A stretch of DNA of 64,000 nucleotides, taken from Methylococcaceae bacterium (lineage in GTDB: Bacteria > Pseudomonadota > Gammaproteobacteria > Methylococcales > Methylomonadaceae). The translations under genes and the position numbers were made by a program. How positions within the stretch are numbered: position 1 is the first letter of the stretch; every line of letters begins with the position of its first letter. The notes under the pieces are model-generated. The model saw only the letters and a program-made list of their open reading frames with translations, was not told the DNA's origin and ran no database searches. The stretch lies in the NCBI GenBank assembly GCA_030627205.1, contig DAOUSN010000002.1, positions 1 through 64,000 on the forward strand, read 5' to 3'. Shown here one piece after another: positions 1 to 12,214 of this stretch.

Positions 1-2773
1 ATTAGGAATTTTTCATGCTTTAGAAAAAATATTAGGGCTTTATTCTAATATTGCCATTGCATGGATTGCCGCTATTGTTGCCGATTTAGTGATTAATAAA
101 CCACTCGGTTTAAGCCCCAAGATTGTAGAATTTAAACGGGCTTATTTATTTAATATTAATCCTGTAGGCGTAGGGAGTATGGGAATTGCTTCAGTTGTTT
201 CTATTTTAGCCTTTATGGGAGTTTTTGGTGATTGGCCACAAAGTTATTCAGCTATTATTGCATTGATTTTAGCCTTTATATTATCTCCTTTAATTGCCTG
301 GATTACGGAGGGGAAATATTATATTGCGCGTAAGAATGATTTTCAAGGAAGTCATGAAACTCATAAGCATTGTGGAACTTGTCGTTCAGATTATGAAATA
401 GAAGATATGGCTTATTGTCCTCATCATCAGGTAAATATTTGTTCCTTATGTTGTTCATTAGATGCCCATTGTCATGATAGCTGTAAAGAAAAAACTGTGC
501 AGGTCTATAAGCAAAACTTAGCGGCTTTTCTTCATCGTTGTACAGGGGGGAAATTTTCACCTGCGATAATTTTTAAAATTTTTGAGTTTATAGCTATTTT
601 ATCACTGCTGTTTTTTATTATTGGGGTTATCTCATGGTTAGTATTTTCAATTCAGACTGAAAACCTTCCTAAAGAGGTTATCGCTATATTAGCAAGATCT
701 TTTATCTTATTACTCTCTATTTTGGGTATTTTAATGACAGTGATTACTTGGTGGATATTATTGTTAAAAGAAAGTACTAATGAAGTGGAAAAAAATCTGG
801 ATAAACAAAATAAAAAATTAGAGCATGAAATTACAATCCGTAGTATTGCTGAACAAAAGGCGAATGAGGCAACCCGTACTAAATCGGAATTTTTAGCGAA
901 TATGAGCCATGAGATTAGAACCCCCATGAATGGTATTATTGGCATGAGTCATTTGGCTTTGTTGACTTCATTAGATGATAAGCAAAAAAATTATCTTCAA
1001 AAAATAGATGATTCAGCTAAATCTTTATTAGGTATTATTAATGATATTTTGGATTTCTCTAAAATTGAAGCGGGTAAATTAACCATCGAAAAAATAGAGT
1101 TTGATTTATTTAAAACTATTGATGGGGTTATTGATTTAATCGAATTTAAAGCCCATGAAAAAAACCTCGAGTTAGTGGTTAATTATGATGTCAAGATGGG
1201 TAAAAACTTTTATGGGGATAGTTTAAGAATTTCTCAAATATTAACTAATTTAATGAGTAATGCGGTTAAATTTACGGGATCAGGTGAGGTTGGAATTTAT
1301 ATTAAAAAAATAACAAGCTCTACTTCATCTGATTTTATTCAATTTGAAGTGAAAGATACGGGGATTGGATTAAGTCCCGAACAACAAGAAAAATTATTTA
1401 AGTCATTTTCTCAAGCGGATGGAAGTACTACTCGAAAATATGGAGGTACAGGACTTGGGTTGACTATTTGCAAGCAGTTAGTTGAACTCATGGAAGGTAA
1501 AATATGGGTTGAATCAGAATTAGGAAAAGGAAGCTCTTTTATTTTTGAAATAGAATTAACTCAGCAAAAAGAATCGCTTAAAGATATTACATTTTTTAAT
1601 GATAAACATATTTTAGTGGTTGATGATAGTGAAAGTTGGCAACAAATATTAAATACCTTACTACAAAGTTTTGGTTTTTCAGTTGATTTTGTTTCAGGGG
1701 GTCGACAAGCCTTAGAAAAACTCCATAAATTAAGTAATAAATACTATGATATTATCTTAATGGACTGGAATATGCCGCATTTAGATGGGATAGAAACAAC
1801 TCGAAAAATTAACGAATTCTGTCAAGAAGAAAATACAGCAACGATTATTATGATTAGTGCTTTTAAACAGCAAAGTATTATTACTTCCGCTAAAGAGGTG
1901 GGTATTGATGTTTTTTTACAAAAACCCATTAATCCTTCGATTTTAAATAATGTATTAACCGATATTTTATTAGGTGATAAAACAAACTCTTTTTCTGAAC
2001 AAACCGCTAGCGCTAGTCGTTTAAAAAATGATATTGATGTCTTACAGGGCAGTAAAATTCTTTTAGCTGAAGATAATTTGATTAATCAAGAAATTATTAT
2101 TGGATTATTAGAAAATAGTGGCATTAAAATAGATATTGCAAACAATGGTCAAGAAGCTATTTCATATTTTGAAGGGAATCAATATGATTTAATTTTGATG
2201 GATTTACAAATGCCGGTTATGGATGGCTACCAAGCAACAAAATTGATAAGAAATAAAAATAAAGACATACCTGTGATCGCATTAACTGCCAATGCCATGC
2301 GTGAAGATGTTGAAAAAACTCAAGCGATTGGGATGAATGAACATTTAAATAAACCTGTTGATGTTGAAAAGCTTTATAAGACTTTATTAAAATATATTTC
2401 TAAGAAAAATAGAGTCAGCGAACAGCTAGTTAATAAAGAAAAAGAAGTGATTAAATCAAAAAATAAGGACAGTTTTATTAACTTAGATATGAAAACTGGT
2501 CTGTTCTATTTTGCTAATAATAAAAAATTATATTTTAAAATTTTAATTAACTTTGCTCAGGAGTATAAAAATTTAAACTTAGATAATTTATCAGATGATG
2601 AGTTTAAAAGGGCTACGCATACAATAAAAGGACTTAGTGCTAGTATTGGTGCAACAGCATTATCGGCTATTACTATTGAATTAGATCGAACTCAAGATAA
2701 AACATTGCTTCCACAATTTTATCAAGCACTAAATGATGTTGTCAGCGACATAGAAGAAAAAATACCTAATTAA
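1..2773 (+). CDS. Hybrid sensor histidine kinase with N-terminal permease-like membrane region, Cys-rich segment, HisKA-HATPase, two REC domains and C-terminal Hpt (5'-truncated by window edge)
   Basis: Frame stays open upstream of the track start (GTG at 89) to base 2, encoding [30 protein letters not shown]; transporter-like [10 protein letters not shown] segment; CGTC..CPHH..CSLCC Cys cluster; H-box [18 protein letters not shown]; two receiver domains (ILVVDD..., ILLAEDN...); Hpt motif [11 protein letters not shown]. Confidence 0.85.
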   Translation, partial: LGIFHALEKILGLYSNIAIAWIAAIVADLVINKPLGLSPKIVEFKRAYLFNINPVGVGSMGIASVVSILAFMGVFGDWPQSYSAIIALILAFILSPLIAWITEGKYYIARKNDFQGSHETHKHCGTCRSDYEIEDMAYCPHHQVNICSLCCSLDAHCHDSCKEKTVQVYKQNLAAFLHRCTGGKFSPAIIFKIFEFIAILSLLFFIIGVISWLVFSIQTENLPKEVIAILARSFILLLSILGILMTVITWWILLLKESTNEVEKNLDKQNKKLEHEITIRSIAEQKANEATRTKSEFLANMSHEIRTPMNGIIGMSHLALLTSLDDKQKNYLQKIDDSAKSLLGIINDILDFSKIEAGKLTIEKIEFDLFKTIDGVIDLIEFKAHEKNLELVVNYDVKMGKNFYGDSLRISQILTNLMSNAVKFTGSGEVGIYIKKITSSTSSDFIQFEVKDTGIGLSPEQQEKLFKSFSQADGSTTRKYGGTGLGLTICKQLVELMEGKIWVESELGKGSSFIFEIELTQQKESLKDITFFNDKHILVVDDSESWQQILNTLLQSFGFSVDFVSGGRQALEKLHKLSNKYYDIILMDWNMPHLDGIETTRKINEFCQEENTATIIMISAFKQQSIITSAKEVGIDVFLQKPINPSILNNVLTDILLGDKTNSFSEQTASASRLKNDIDVLQGSKILLAEDNLINQEIIIGLLENSGIKIDIANNGQEAISYFEGNQYDLILMDLQMPVMDGYQATKLIRNKNKDIPVIALTANAMREDVEKTQAIGMNEHLNKPVDVEKLYKTLLKYISKKNRVSEQLVNKEKEVIKSKNKDSFINLDMKTGLFYFANNKKLYFKILINFAQEYKNLNLDNLSDDEFKRATHTIKGLSASIGATALSAITIELDRTQDKTLLPQFYQALNDVVSDIEEKIPN

Positions 2774-2850
2774 ACTTAATAAACTGCATCATAAATAGTG
2801 GTTTAGAATTTTATATATTTAATAACAAAACCGATAAATTGAGAATAAAA

Positions 2851-3714
2851 ATGAATAATGAAGCTGGATATTTAGCGATGTTAGAACGTATTTTAACCGA
2901 AGGTAACTATCGAAAACCAGATAATGAAGAAGGACGTTATGAGTTGTTTGCACAGCCATTACGTTTTGATTTAACGCATAATCAATTACCATTGATGACT
3001 ACTAAAAAAGTGTTTTTCAAATCATTAGCAGTTGAAATGCTTTGGTTTTTAACAGGTTCTCAAGACACTAAGTTATTAAAACAACATAATGTAAAAATAT
3101 GGGATACCTGGGAAAATTCAGAAGGCATTGTCGGTCCACTCTATGGCTATCAATGGCGACACTGGCAGATTGATCCTGCGATACAACATTTGCATAACGG
3201 TAAAACGGAAATAGATCAAATAGCTACGGTGATGAAATCCTTACAGGAGCGACCAGAGGCTCGTAGCCACATGGTGACAGCTTGGCGACCCGATCATTTA
3301 AAAGCGATGTCAATTAAACCTTGTCATATTTTATTGCAATTTTATTTGGTTAATAATGAGTTAAGCTTAATGCTAACTCAACGTTCCTGTGATGCCTACC
3401 TTGGAGTCCCGTTTAATATTGCACAATATTCATTATTAACTCAGATGGTTGCACATCAATTAGGATGTAAAGCGAAAGAGTTTATTTGGATTGGAGGTGA
3501 TGTGCATATTTATGAAAATCATGTCGATCAAGTTAAAGCACAAATTGAAAAGCCAATTTTGGATATTCCCTCAATTAGTTTTAAGCGTAAACCTGCTGAT
3601 ATATTTTCGTATAAATTTGATGATTTTGAAGTCACTAATTATAATCATGCCGATTATGTTCCAGCTCAGGTTTCACCACAAGGTCAGCCTGGAAAAGGGG
3701 TTTTTTTAAAGTAA
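2851..3714 (+). CDS. thyA: Thymidylate synthase
   Basis: Conserved ThyA motifs (PLMTTKKVFFKS, LYGYQWRHW, QRSCDAYLGVPFNIAQYSLL). ATG at 2851 preferred over track TTG at 2839. Confidence 0.97.
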   Translation: MNNEAGYLAMLERILTEGNYRKPDNEEGRYELFAQPLRFDLTHNQLPLMTTKKVFFKSLAVEMLWFLTGSQDTKLLKQHNVKIWDTWENSEGIVGPLYGYQWRHWQIDPAIQHLHNGKTEIDQIATVMKSLQERPEARSHMVTAWRPDHLKAMSIKPCHILLQFYLVNNELSLMLTQRSCDAYLGVPFNIAQYSLLTQMVAHQLGCKAKEFIWIGGDVHIYENHVDQVKAQIEKPILDIPSISFKRKPADIFSYKFDDFEVTNYNHADYVPAQVSPQGQPGKGVFLK

Positions 3715-3802
3715 TATGATTGTTTAAAGCTTATCATTCGTGCAATTTACAATAACGATTAATTTCAAATCTTGAACTTGAGAATGAGCTATAAGAGTTT
3801 CC

Positions 3803-6800
3803 TTAGAAAGAATGAAACTTATCACCCATAGAGTGTTTTAGATTCCATTTTTTAGTGGTATCTAAGGCGCGTTCGAGAACGATTAATTTTTGGTCAGTGT
3901 TGGTTTTAAAATACTCTACGGTTACATCATTAAGAATGACATCTAAACAGATTAACGTTTCTTTATCACCATCTGAGGCAAGTAGAATTTCATTTTCTTT
4001 GAATGCTTCTTGTTCGGTTAAAGTGTAATTAAGCTTAAAACCATTTTTGATGAGTATTTCGGTGATTAATTCATTTTTATTAAACAGTGAAACTAATTGA
4101 GCTTCTTTTTCTTGGATGTATTTTTTAAGTAACTCAATATTTCCTGTTTCTGTTTTTTCAGGGTCTTGAGCAAACTCTACTCTTGGGAAGTTTGATTTTT
4201 GCAATTTGAATACTTTAAAACCTAAACCCTTTGTGTGTTCTTTTTTTCTTTCTTCTTTTTTGAACAAGTCAGGTGTAGCCTCTTTCTTTTCTTTAATGAT
4301 TTTTTCGATTACTCGTTTGTTGCGTTCAATGGTGATATCACTTATTTTCTTGTAACCTGCTTTGTAAGCTTCACTTTCTTTTAGTGATTTTTTATCATTG
4401 ATGTCGTTTGTTCCTTTGGTTTCAATCACAAAGTAGAACTCACTTTCTTTGCCATTTCTCAAGCTTTTACGTTTCATTACTATGCCAAAATCGGGATTGT
4501 ATTCACCAATAGGGGTGGGTATTTTATAGTAAGCAGGTAGTTTTAAAAAGCAAATGACTTCATCATCTGAGTCAGTTGCCATTGCAAAATGTTTTTCAAT
4601 CGTACTATCAATCATCATTTTATCAAAAACACCTTTTTGGAGCGTGTTTATATAATTTTTATCGTCAATATTTTTTACATAGTCTTCAAACTCAAAAGGA
4701 AAACTTTCATCAGTCAAATGATAATCTAAACCTCTAAGCATTTCTTCTAATTCAATATTCTTGATAACAACCGAAGATTGATGAATGTATTGAGGCGGGT
4801 TTTTTACAAAGTGGTCGTAATTTTTAATACGCTGAATAATTTTAAAAAGGGTATTGTAGCTTAATCCGGTGTTTTCACTCATTTCTGCTACTAAATCTAA
4901 GTTTGAGAAATGCGCTTTTAGCTTATAGTTTTCTGTCCCTCCAAATTCATCTTCAATGCCTGCTTCTGTTATAGAGTTAATGGTTCGGCTACTAACTTCT
5001 GCCACATAATCGGCAATTTCAATTTTATTTAAAGCTTCAATACTTTTTTCAATTAAAGAGTTTTCATTAAAACCTACGGTATAATCGGTTTTCTTGGCTA
5101 AAGCTTTCCAAAAACGTTTAAAGGCTTTATTGATTATTTCATCGCCACTACGCTTAAAACGCACTTCATTTTGCGGTTTATCTTTATGTGTATGGGTCAT
5201 TTCTGCACCTGCGGTAGACGTGTCGTAAACCTCTTTTATTTCCTCTTGATATTGGGTGACAAAGGTATCGTAGGTTTCATTGGGAATAACGGTTAGCTGG
5301 TTAATGCGTTCAGCATCATCAACATTTAATTGGTCATAAACACGTTGTCCCTCAGCATTAACACAAATTCTTAATCCTCTTCCAATTTCTTGACGTTTTT
5401 TTATTTCAGAAAAAGAATTGCTTAATGTGGCAATGTTAAAGATGTTAGGATTATCCCAACCGACACCTAAAGCTGAGTTTGAAAAAATGAACTCAATTTG
5501 ATTGGAAATGGAATCACTCATAACTGAGTAAACCTTGTTTGTCTTTTAGAATGGCATCAAAAACATCTTTGTTTTTTCGCATTGAGGTTTCATTATCGGT
5601 AAACTCATTTTTGGTAGTTTTCGCAAAATATGAACCCTTGAATCATTTCAATATGTGCTGCCGTGGGTTCTTTATTGTTATGAAATTCAGGATAAATTTC
5701 TTTGTATTTTTCGATAAAAAGGGTTTTAATTATTGGGTCATCACTTATATAATTAGAAACTTTATTAATAAAAATAAGCGACAGGCATTTTATGCCTTTT
5801 TCTTGTAGTTTTTGTTTTTTTGTAAAATGGTGAAGTATGAGCTATTCTAATTGTAAAGCCCAAATACTTTGCACATTTCCAGAAACTTGTTTTTCAAAAA
5901 TCTCCACACCATTAAAAAAAGTAACCGACCATTTTCCTGTCCTTAGGCTTTTGTTTATTCTACTAATCGAATAGTTTAAATAACTTGGGTTATTGGTTAT
6001 TTTCCCTAAGTTATCACCATCTTTCAGCCATTTTGTGTTTTTAAATTCAAATTTTCCGCTTTTAGCTTGATGCCATGCTTTTATTTTTGCTTGTATCGGA
6101 CTCTTTACATTTTTAGTTTCCGAAAGTTCCAATTTTAAAATGGCCTCATCATTCTTTTCGGTAACGGTTAAAACTTCAATTTTTTTAACTAAACCTTGTT
6201 TGTAACTCTGGTAAGGTGTTAAACGATAGATTTTGTTTTTTGAAATTTTATGCGTTGCCGAATATCGAATTTTAAAAAGTGGATTAAGTTTAGAAATTTG
6301 TTTTATTGAATTTGACGTATCCATTCCTTCTTGGGGTTCGTCCATAATGATAATTGGATTTGTTCGTCCAATGGCTTCAATAAAGGGGATGTTTACAAAA
6401 AGGTCTTCTCTTTTAGCTTGATTTAAAATTTTATCTTCCGAGTTAAAAGAAGCCAACGTCATTATCATTATTTGCGGATGTTGTTCTTCTACAAAGTTGG
6501 TTACTTTATTCAGTCGTTTACTATTGTATTCAAATGCTTTTGGCGTGAACCCATAAATTTTTTCCAGTTGTTTTTCAAAAGTTGAAAGTGTACTTAAAAC
6601 CCCTTGTCGAATTGCAACCGAAGGAACAAGAATAATAAATTTTGTAAATCCGTAGTGCTTGAACATTTCGTAAATGGATTTAATATAAACTAGGGTTTTC
6701 CCTGTTCCAGTTTCCATTTCAATGGTCAATTCTTTTTCATCTGTAAGTTCTGAAATTTCTGCATCAATTCCATTTTTAAGTAAAATAGATTGGATATTTT

Positions 6801-6954
6801 CTGTTAATTGTTTATTTGAAAGGGTACATATATTTGAACGAATCCCATTAGTACACGCATTATCAAAGGTGTTTTTGTCGTTCCCTTCAAATACATCTAC
6901 AACTGATTTAATTGCGGTTTCTTGATATTCTAATAATTCTAATTTTAATTCCAT
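3803..6954 (-). pseudogene. Type III restriction enzyme Res subunit (DEAD/DEAH helicase + PD-(D/E)XK nuclease), disrupted
   Basis: N-terminal fragment 5842-6954 has Walker A METGTGKT and MDEPQ; C-terminal fragment 3803-5521 has SNSALGVGWDNPN, EIGRGLRI and NPDFGIV...FYFVIETKG. Linking segment on the minus strand continues homologous-looking sequence (KKQKLQEKGIKCLSLIFINKVSNY; MRKNKDVFDAILKDKQGLLSYE) but is broken by a UAG and frame changes. Confidence 0.85.
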
Positions 6955-7060
6955 ATTTATTTTTACACGAAGTAATAGGTATATAAATTAATTATTTTAA
7001 TAGATTAATGTAAGTTAAATTAGCATGTAAAGCATGGTTTTATTTAATAATAATTTAAGC

Positions 7061-8962
7061 TTATTCAGAAATAAACCTCAATAAAGTTTTATATAACTTT
7101 TCAACATCAATAGGTTTATTTAAGTATTCATTCATGCCAATTGATTGTATTTTTTCAATATCTTCTTTCATTACATTAGCGGTCAAAGCGATAATAGGAA
7201 TATCTGGGTTCATCGCTCTTATAAACTTTGTTGCCTCATAACCATCCATAATCGGCATTTGTATATCCATTAAAATTAAACTATACTCCTTGTTTGTAAA
7301 TTTATTAATTGCTTCCTGTCCATTATTAGCAATATCTATATTAAGGTTAGTTGCTTCAAGTAACCCTAAAACAATTTCTTGATTAATCCTATCATCTTCT
7401 ACAAGAAGAATTTCTCTGCTAGGTATGTTTTTTATATCCAGATCAATATCAATTATTTTTTGATCGTTATATAAACTAGTTTCTTGTTTTTCAATAAGCT
7501 CTATTTCAAAAATAAAGGTGCTTCCTTTTCCTGCTTCTGATTCAATCCATATTTTACCATTCATTAGTTCAACAAGCTGCTTACAAATTGTTAGTCCTAA
7601 TCCTGTTCCTCCATATTTTCGTGTTGTACTTTCATTTGCTTGAGAAAAGGACTGAAATAATTTTGATTGCTGTTCAGGCGTTAAACCAATTCCAGTATCA
7701 CTAATCTCAAAGCACATTCTATTTTTAAACTTAGAATTTTCTATTTTATAAATATAGAGCTTCACTTCACCTGATGGCGTAAATTTAATTGCATTACTGA
7801 TTAAATTTATTAATACTTGTGAAATCCTTAAACTATCACCGTAAAAAATTTTCCCCATTTTTTTATTATAATCAACACTAAGATTAAGATCTTTTTCATG
7901 AGCTTTAAAACTAATTAAATCAATGACGCTATCAACTGTTTCAGATAACTCAAAATCTATTTTTTCTATTTGTAATTTACCCGCTTCAATCTTAGAAAAA
8001 TCTAAAATATCATTAATAATTCCCAGTAAGGATTTTGCAGAGTAGTCTATTTTTTGAAGATAATTTTTTTGTTTATTATTTAATGAGGTTTGAAGTGCTA
8101 AGTGACTCATTCCAATAATACCGTTCATAGGTGTTCTGATTTCATGGCTCATATTAGCCAAAAAATTTGATTTAGATTGTGTCGCCGCTTCTGCTTTTTG
8201 TTGAGATTTTTGTAATTCAAGGGTTCGTTCTTGAACCTTATTTTCTAAATTTTCTGATAATGTTTGTAATAGACTATGAGAGTTAAATAATCGTTCCAAC
8301 ATGTCATTAAAAGCTATTTCTAATTCTTTTAACTCATTATCTTCATTTAAATCAAGATTTATTTTATGCTGATTTAATTCATCTAGATTTAATGTTTTTA
8401 TTTCAGACACTAAAGACTTTAAAGGTAAGGTTACTATTTTTTTAACAGCCCATAATATTAATAACCAAAGTGCTATAGTCTTACAAATTGAATTTATAAT
8501 TAAAAAAATAAAACTAATTTTTAATCTCTTTATGACTAATTGAGAGCTTGAATATAAAGTTACCCTCCCAACGTTAATTTTTTTATTGTTCTCATGATGA
8601 TAAAGGCTAAATTCATGAGATAACAAGCTATAATTATTGTTATTTTGTTGATTAATTGAAATACCTTTTGAAATCAAAATATTTTGATGTTCATCTTTTA
8701 TAACAATAGCAACAATCGGGGGAAGCATCATAATACCCGTCGCATTACGTTTTAATTGTTCATTATTAAAATTCCAAAGAGAATTTTCAATGGGTAAATG
8801 AAATGATTTCTCAATGAGCTTTAATTCATTAATAATATTATTCTCTTCATAAAAATATTCAGTGACCATGTGAGTTATAGTAATAGTTACGGCTATAACC
8901 ACATAATATGAAAAAACCATTTTAATAAGTTTTCTACCTAAAGAATTTTTCCATTGAATCAT
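7061..8962 (-). CDS. Membrane hybrid sensor histidine kinase (HAMP-like, HisKA, HATPase, REC)
   Basis: [55 protein letters not shown]-terminal TM helices with periplasmic region. Confidence 0.92.
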   Translation of the reverse strand: MIQWKNSLGRKLIKMVFSYYVVIAVTITITHMVTEYFYEENNIINELKLIEKSFHLPIENSLWNFNNEQLKRNATGIMMLPPIVAIVIKDEHQNILISKGISINQQNNNNYSLLSHEFSLYHHENNKKINVGRVTLYSSSQLVIKRLKISFIFLIINSICKTIALWLLILWAVKKIVTLPLKSLVSEIKTLNLDELNQHKINLDLNEDNELKELEIAFNDMLERLFNSHSLLQTLSENLENKVQERTLELQKSQQKAEAATQSKSNFLANMSHEIRTPMNGIIGMSHLALQTSLNNKQKNYLQKIDYSAKSLLGIINDILDFSKIEAGKLQIEKIDFELSETVDSVIDLISFKAHEKDLNLSVDYNKKMGKIFYGDSLRISQVLINLISNAIKFTPSGEVKLYIYKIENSKFKNRMCFEISDTGIGLTPEQQSKLFQSFSQANESTTRKYGGTGLGLTICKQLVELMNGKIWIESEAGKGSTFIFEIELIEKQETSLYNDQKIIDIDLDIKNIPSREILLVEDDRINQEIVLGLLEATNLNIDIANNGQEAINKFTNKEYSLILMDIQMPIMDGYEATKFIRAMNPDIPIIALTANVMKEDIEKIQSIGMNEYLNKPIDVEKLYKTLLRFISE

Positions 8963-9107
8963 AATTTACACTTAATTTTTATATATTGAACTGATAACAA
9001 GCGATTATCAGTAATTAGATTTGATTATTTACAAATAGGTTGTTTACAAATAGGTTTAAATAATTATAAACTATTATTCATTTTATTATTTTTAATGAAG
9101 AAAGCAC

Positions 9108-9878
9108 ATGAACTATAAAAAGATAGTTATCGCTCTTATTTTTTGTAATTGTATTTTATTTTCAAGTATTATTTATCCAGAAACCCTAAAAGTAGGTTTT
9201 TTTCAACACCCACCTCATCATTATAAAACGAAAGTAGGTGAAATTCGAGGAGCAACTGTTACTTATTTTAATTTAATGGCTAAAAAAATGGGTTACGATG
9301 TTGAATGGATAGGCCCGTTACCTTTTTCAAGGTTATTATCCATGCTTAAAGAAGGTAAACTAGATATTTATCCGCATAGTCTGCATAACCCTAATTGGGA
9401 TAAGTTTTTATATTATCCCAAAAAACCTTATTATCATGCACAACCCATTTTAGTTGTACATAAAAACAACCCTATTAGGCAGATTAATTCCATTGATGAT
9501 ATTAAAAATTTTAGAATAAATTGGGTTGATAAAGCCCCTATTTCTCCTTTTATTCAAAAAAATAAAACCGCTCTGAATATAGAATTAATACCATTTAGTG
9601 TATCAATTTGGGAGCAGTTTATATTAAAAATAGTTCACAAGCGTATTGATTCTATTCATGATTTAAATGCTTTTAGCCTTCTTTTTGAAGCAAAAAGATT
9701 AGGTTTGCATAAAGAAATAAAAATACTAAAATTACCTGAACCTCCCATAAATATTTTTGTTGCTATTTCTAAAAAAACCGCTCACGGAAAACAGATTATG
9801 GAAAAATATAACGAAATCCAAGCGATAATACCGCTTAAAAATGAAGATTATTTAGAATTATTAGATAAAGAATTTTAG
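9108..9878 (+). CDS. Periplasmic substrate-binding protein (SBP_bac_3-like), solute-binding/sensor type
   Basis: Signal peptide followed by LKVGFFQHPPHHYKT...GEIRGATVTYFNLMAKKMGYDVEWIG...LLSMLKEGKLDI. Confidence 0.75.
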   Translation: MNYKKIVIALIFCNCILFSSIIYPETLKVGFFQHPPHHYKTKVGEIRGATVTYFNLMAKKMGYDVEWIGPLPFSRLLSMLKEGKLDIYPHSLHNPNWDKFLYYPKKPYYHAQPILVVHKNNPIRQINSIDDIKNFRINWVDKAPISPFIQKNKTALNIELIPFSVSIWEQFILKIVHKRIDSIHDLNAFSLLFEAKRLGLHKEIKILKLPEPPINIFVAISKKTAHGKQIMEKYNEIQAIIPLKNEDYLELLDKEF

Positions 9879-9968
9879 AAGTATGTAATAGATAAAATGA
9901 AAGATTACCTAGAATTTAGGTTAACATTATGTTGAGTGTTAGTTCAAATTGTAAACTAAGATTATTAA

Positions 9969-10017
9969 TACTCGATCCTCAGGTTTTTAGATGTCTAAAA
10001 AATAATAAGATCGAGTA
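9969..10017. terminator. Nested inverted repeat between convergent genes; possible bidirectional terminator
   Basis: tactcgatc(9969-9977)/gatcgagta(10009-10017) enclosing tttttaga-tg-tctaaaaa (9984-10001). Confidence 0.4.
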
Positions 10018-10022
10018 ATAGC

Positions 10023-10301
10023 TTATACCCGTGTTTCTGCGAATTTTTGTAATGCTTTTGGAGCAAAGGCTGCTAATAAAAAACCAAAGGTAAGAAATAT
10101 TCCCGTCTGCTGAGTTTCTATAGTTGCAAATAACATGCTAATTACACCAAACATAATGCTGGCTAATAATGCCACAAAACTCATGGCTCGCATGGATGAT
10201 TTTCTTCCAGGAGCCTCTTCTAAAAAACCTTTAGGGTCATAAATTATTTCGATATCATCATCGTCTATATCATCGTACATTTCAACCTCTTTATTTTTCA
10301 T
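10023..10301 (-). CDS. Small membrane protein of unknown function
   Basis: ORF with acidic N-terminus and two predicted TM stretches. Confidence 0.55.
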   Translation of the reverse strand: MKNKEVEMYDDIDDDDIEIIYDPKGFLEEAPGRKSSMRAMSFVALLASIMFGVISMLFATIETQQTGIFLTFGFLLAAFAPKALQKFAETRV

Positions 10302-10328
10302 GTAAGCAATAACCGTTTAAAAGCAAAT

Positions 10329-12041
10329 TTAGATTGTATCATTCCAAGTATAGACCACTTCTACTTTATTTCCTGGTTCACTATAAACTAGCGATTGACA
10401 AAGTTCATCAACTAAAACAATACCTCGACCGTATAACATGGTCGCTTCTGATACTTTAGGTTTATTTAATACCTTAGATATATCAAAGCCATCACCACTA
10501 TCAACAATAGTAATTTTTATTTTTAATTGCTCATCTTGGTGAAAACCTTTAAGAGAAAAACTTATATTTCCTGTGGTTAAGGCATCAAGTCTTTTTTCAC
10601 GTTCAGTAAAATAAAGTCCAAAACCTTCGGGGGTTTCTTTTAAATCAGAATCTAATCCTAAAATTCCATGGTCTAATGCATTAACATAAAGTTCAGTTAA
10701 AATAGTATATAGAGGTTGTAAATGATCTTCTAGTTGTTTTTCCATATTTTTTAACTGACTAATTAATAATGGAATTGGATCTTGATTAATCAGTTCTGTA
10801 CCTGCAAGGGTTAATTGATAATGCCATGCCCATAAATCATCTTCTCGAATTTCTGAAACAAAAATATCAGTGATTGAGCTAATATCAAGCATCATATCTC
10901 TTTCTTGTTGCTCAAAAAGCTTTTCCCCACAAATAACTTCTGCAAGACTAATATCATCTTCTTGTTCGCCACCTTCGCAGAAATCAGCTAATTCTTGTTT
11001 AACATGTTCAGTAATACTGCGTTGATCTTGAGATTCTAACAAGACTTCTAACCGTTCTTGACCAAAGAGTTCTTGCGCTGGATTAGTTGCTTCAATGACA
11101 CCATCGCTAAACAAAATAATACTATCGCCTTTACTAATCAGTGCTTTTTCAAATAAAGGTTTATAATCCACATTAGATGTAACGCTTAATGGGTAAAGTG
11201 ATGATTTTATTTGTTGCTGAATTTTTCCACCTGAGGTGATGAATACATCAGGCATTCCACAGACACAGACCATTGCATAATCAAGTTCCTTGCGAATTAC
11301 AACATATTGCACGGCCATAAACATGCCAATAGGTAATATTTTTTTCAGTTTATTATTCATCTCTCCTAAAATTTTATCGCAGGTAAATCCTTTGGCAATC
11401 ATGGCTTTAAAAACATTTGATGCAGGTAATGCACCAATAGCAGCTTTTAAACCATGACCAGTAAAATCCGCCAACATAACGTGCAGTTCTCCTGCAGGTG
11501 ACATTGCACTTAAAAATATATCTCCACTAAACATATCAGCAGGTTCTAATAAGGTTTTAATTTCACCGCAATCGTAACTATCGGCAAGAATAACTTTATT
11601 AAAAACTGTTTTTGCAATTTCTTGATCCCTTTGGGTGGAATCTACCATTGCATAGTAGTTACTATAGAGTAAAGATAAACGTTCTACGGATTTTATTCGT
11701 GCAGTTAGTATGCGTAGATCAACAGGTTTAGCAATAAAATCATCACCACCAGCATCAATACATTCTGATAATTTTGTATCATCAGAAACAGCAGTGACAA
11801 AAATAATAGGAACAAAAGAACTTTCACCACAAAGTGCTTTGATACGTTTACAGGATTCAATGCCATCCATAATTGGCATCATTAAATCCATAAAAACAAT
11901 AAATGGGTCATGTAATGTATATTGCTCAACCGCTTGCAATCCATTTTCAGCTTCGATAACTTCGTAACCATTCCGTTTAAGCAAAACATTTAATAAATGA
12001 CGGTTTATTTTATTATCATCAACAACCAACGCTTTTTTCAT
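10329..12041 (-). CDS. Response regulator-SpoIIE/PP2C phosphatase-RsbW-like HATPase fusion
   Basis: REC domain KALVVDDNKINRHLL...MDLMMP; PP2C motifs LADFTGHGLKAAIGALP and ILFSDGVIEATNP; C-terminal LTELYVNALDHGILG...DSGDGFD (HATPase). Confidence 0.9.
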   Translation of the reverse strand: MKKALVVDDNKINRHLLNVLLKRNGYEVIEAENGLQAVEQYTLHDPFIVFMDLMMPIMDGIESCKRIKALCGESSFVPIIFVTAVSDDTKLSECIDAGGDDFIAKPVDLRILTARIKSVERLSLLYSNYYAMVDSTQRDQEIAKTVFNKVILADSYDCGEIKTLLEPADMFSGDIFLSAMSPAGELHVMLADFTGHGLKAAIGALPASNVFKAMIAKGFTCDKILGEMNNKLKKILPIGMFMAVQYVVIRKELDYAMVCVCGMPDVFITSGGKIQQQIKSSLYPLSVTSNVDYKPLFEKALISKGDSIILFSDGVIEATNPAQELFGQERLEVLLESQDQRSITEHVKQELADFCEGGEQEDDISLAEVICGEKLFEQQERDMMLDISSITDIFVSEIREDDLWAWHYQLTLAGTELINQDPIPLLISQLKNMEKQLEDHLQPLYTILTELYVNALDHGILGLDSDLKETPEGFGLYFTEREKRLDALTTGNISFSLKGFHQDEQLKIKITIVDSGDGFDISKVLNKPKVSEATMLYGRGIVLVDELCQSLVYSEPGNKVEVVYTWNDTI

Positions 12042-12214
12042 AGCGAAATATTCCCCTTGTTAGTAATTTGAAGGCATAATTACCCATAAGCTAATTGCTC
12101 CATTCTATAATGGATTAGTCTAATTTGTTAAGTGTTAATGTAACTAAACACTAAATCTTTTATCCGCGTATAATAATTACGCTTTTAGATTAATTCACAT
12201 TACACGATATTATT

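Noticed and set aside
5539-5808. 89-aa plus-strand ORF inside the Res region
   Set aside because: Antisense to the linking segment of the Res pseudogene, whose minus-strand translation is the homologous-looking one.
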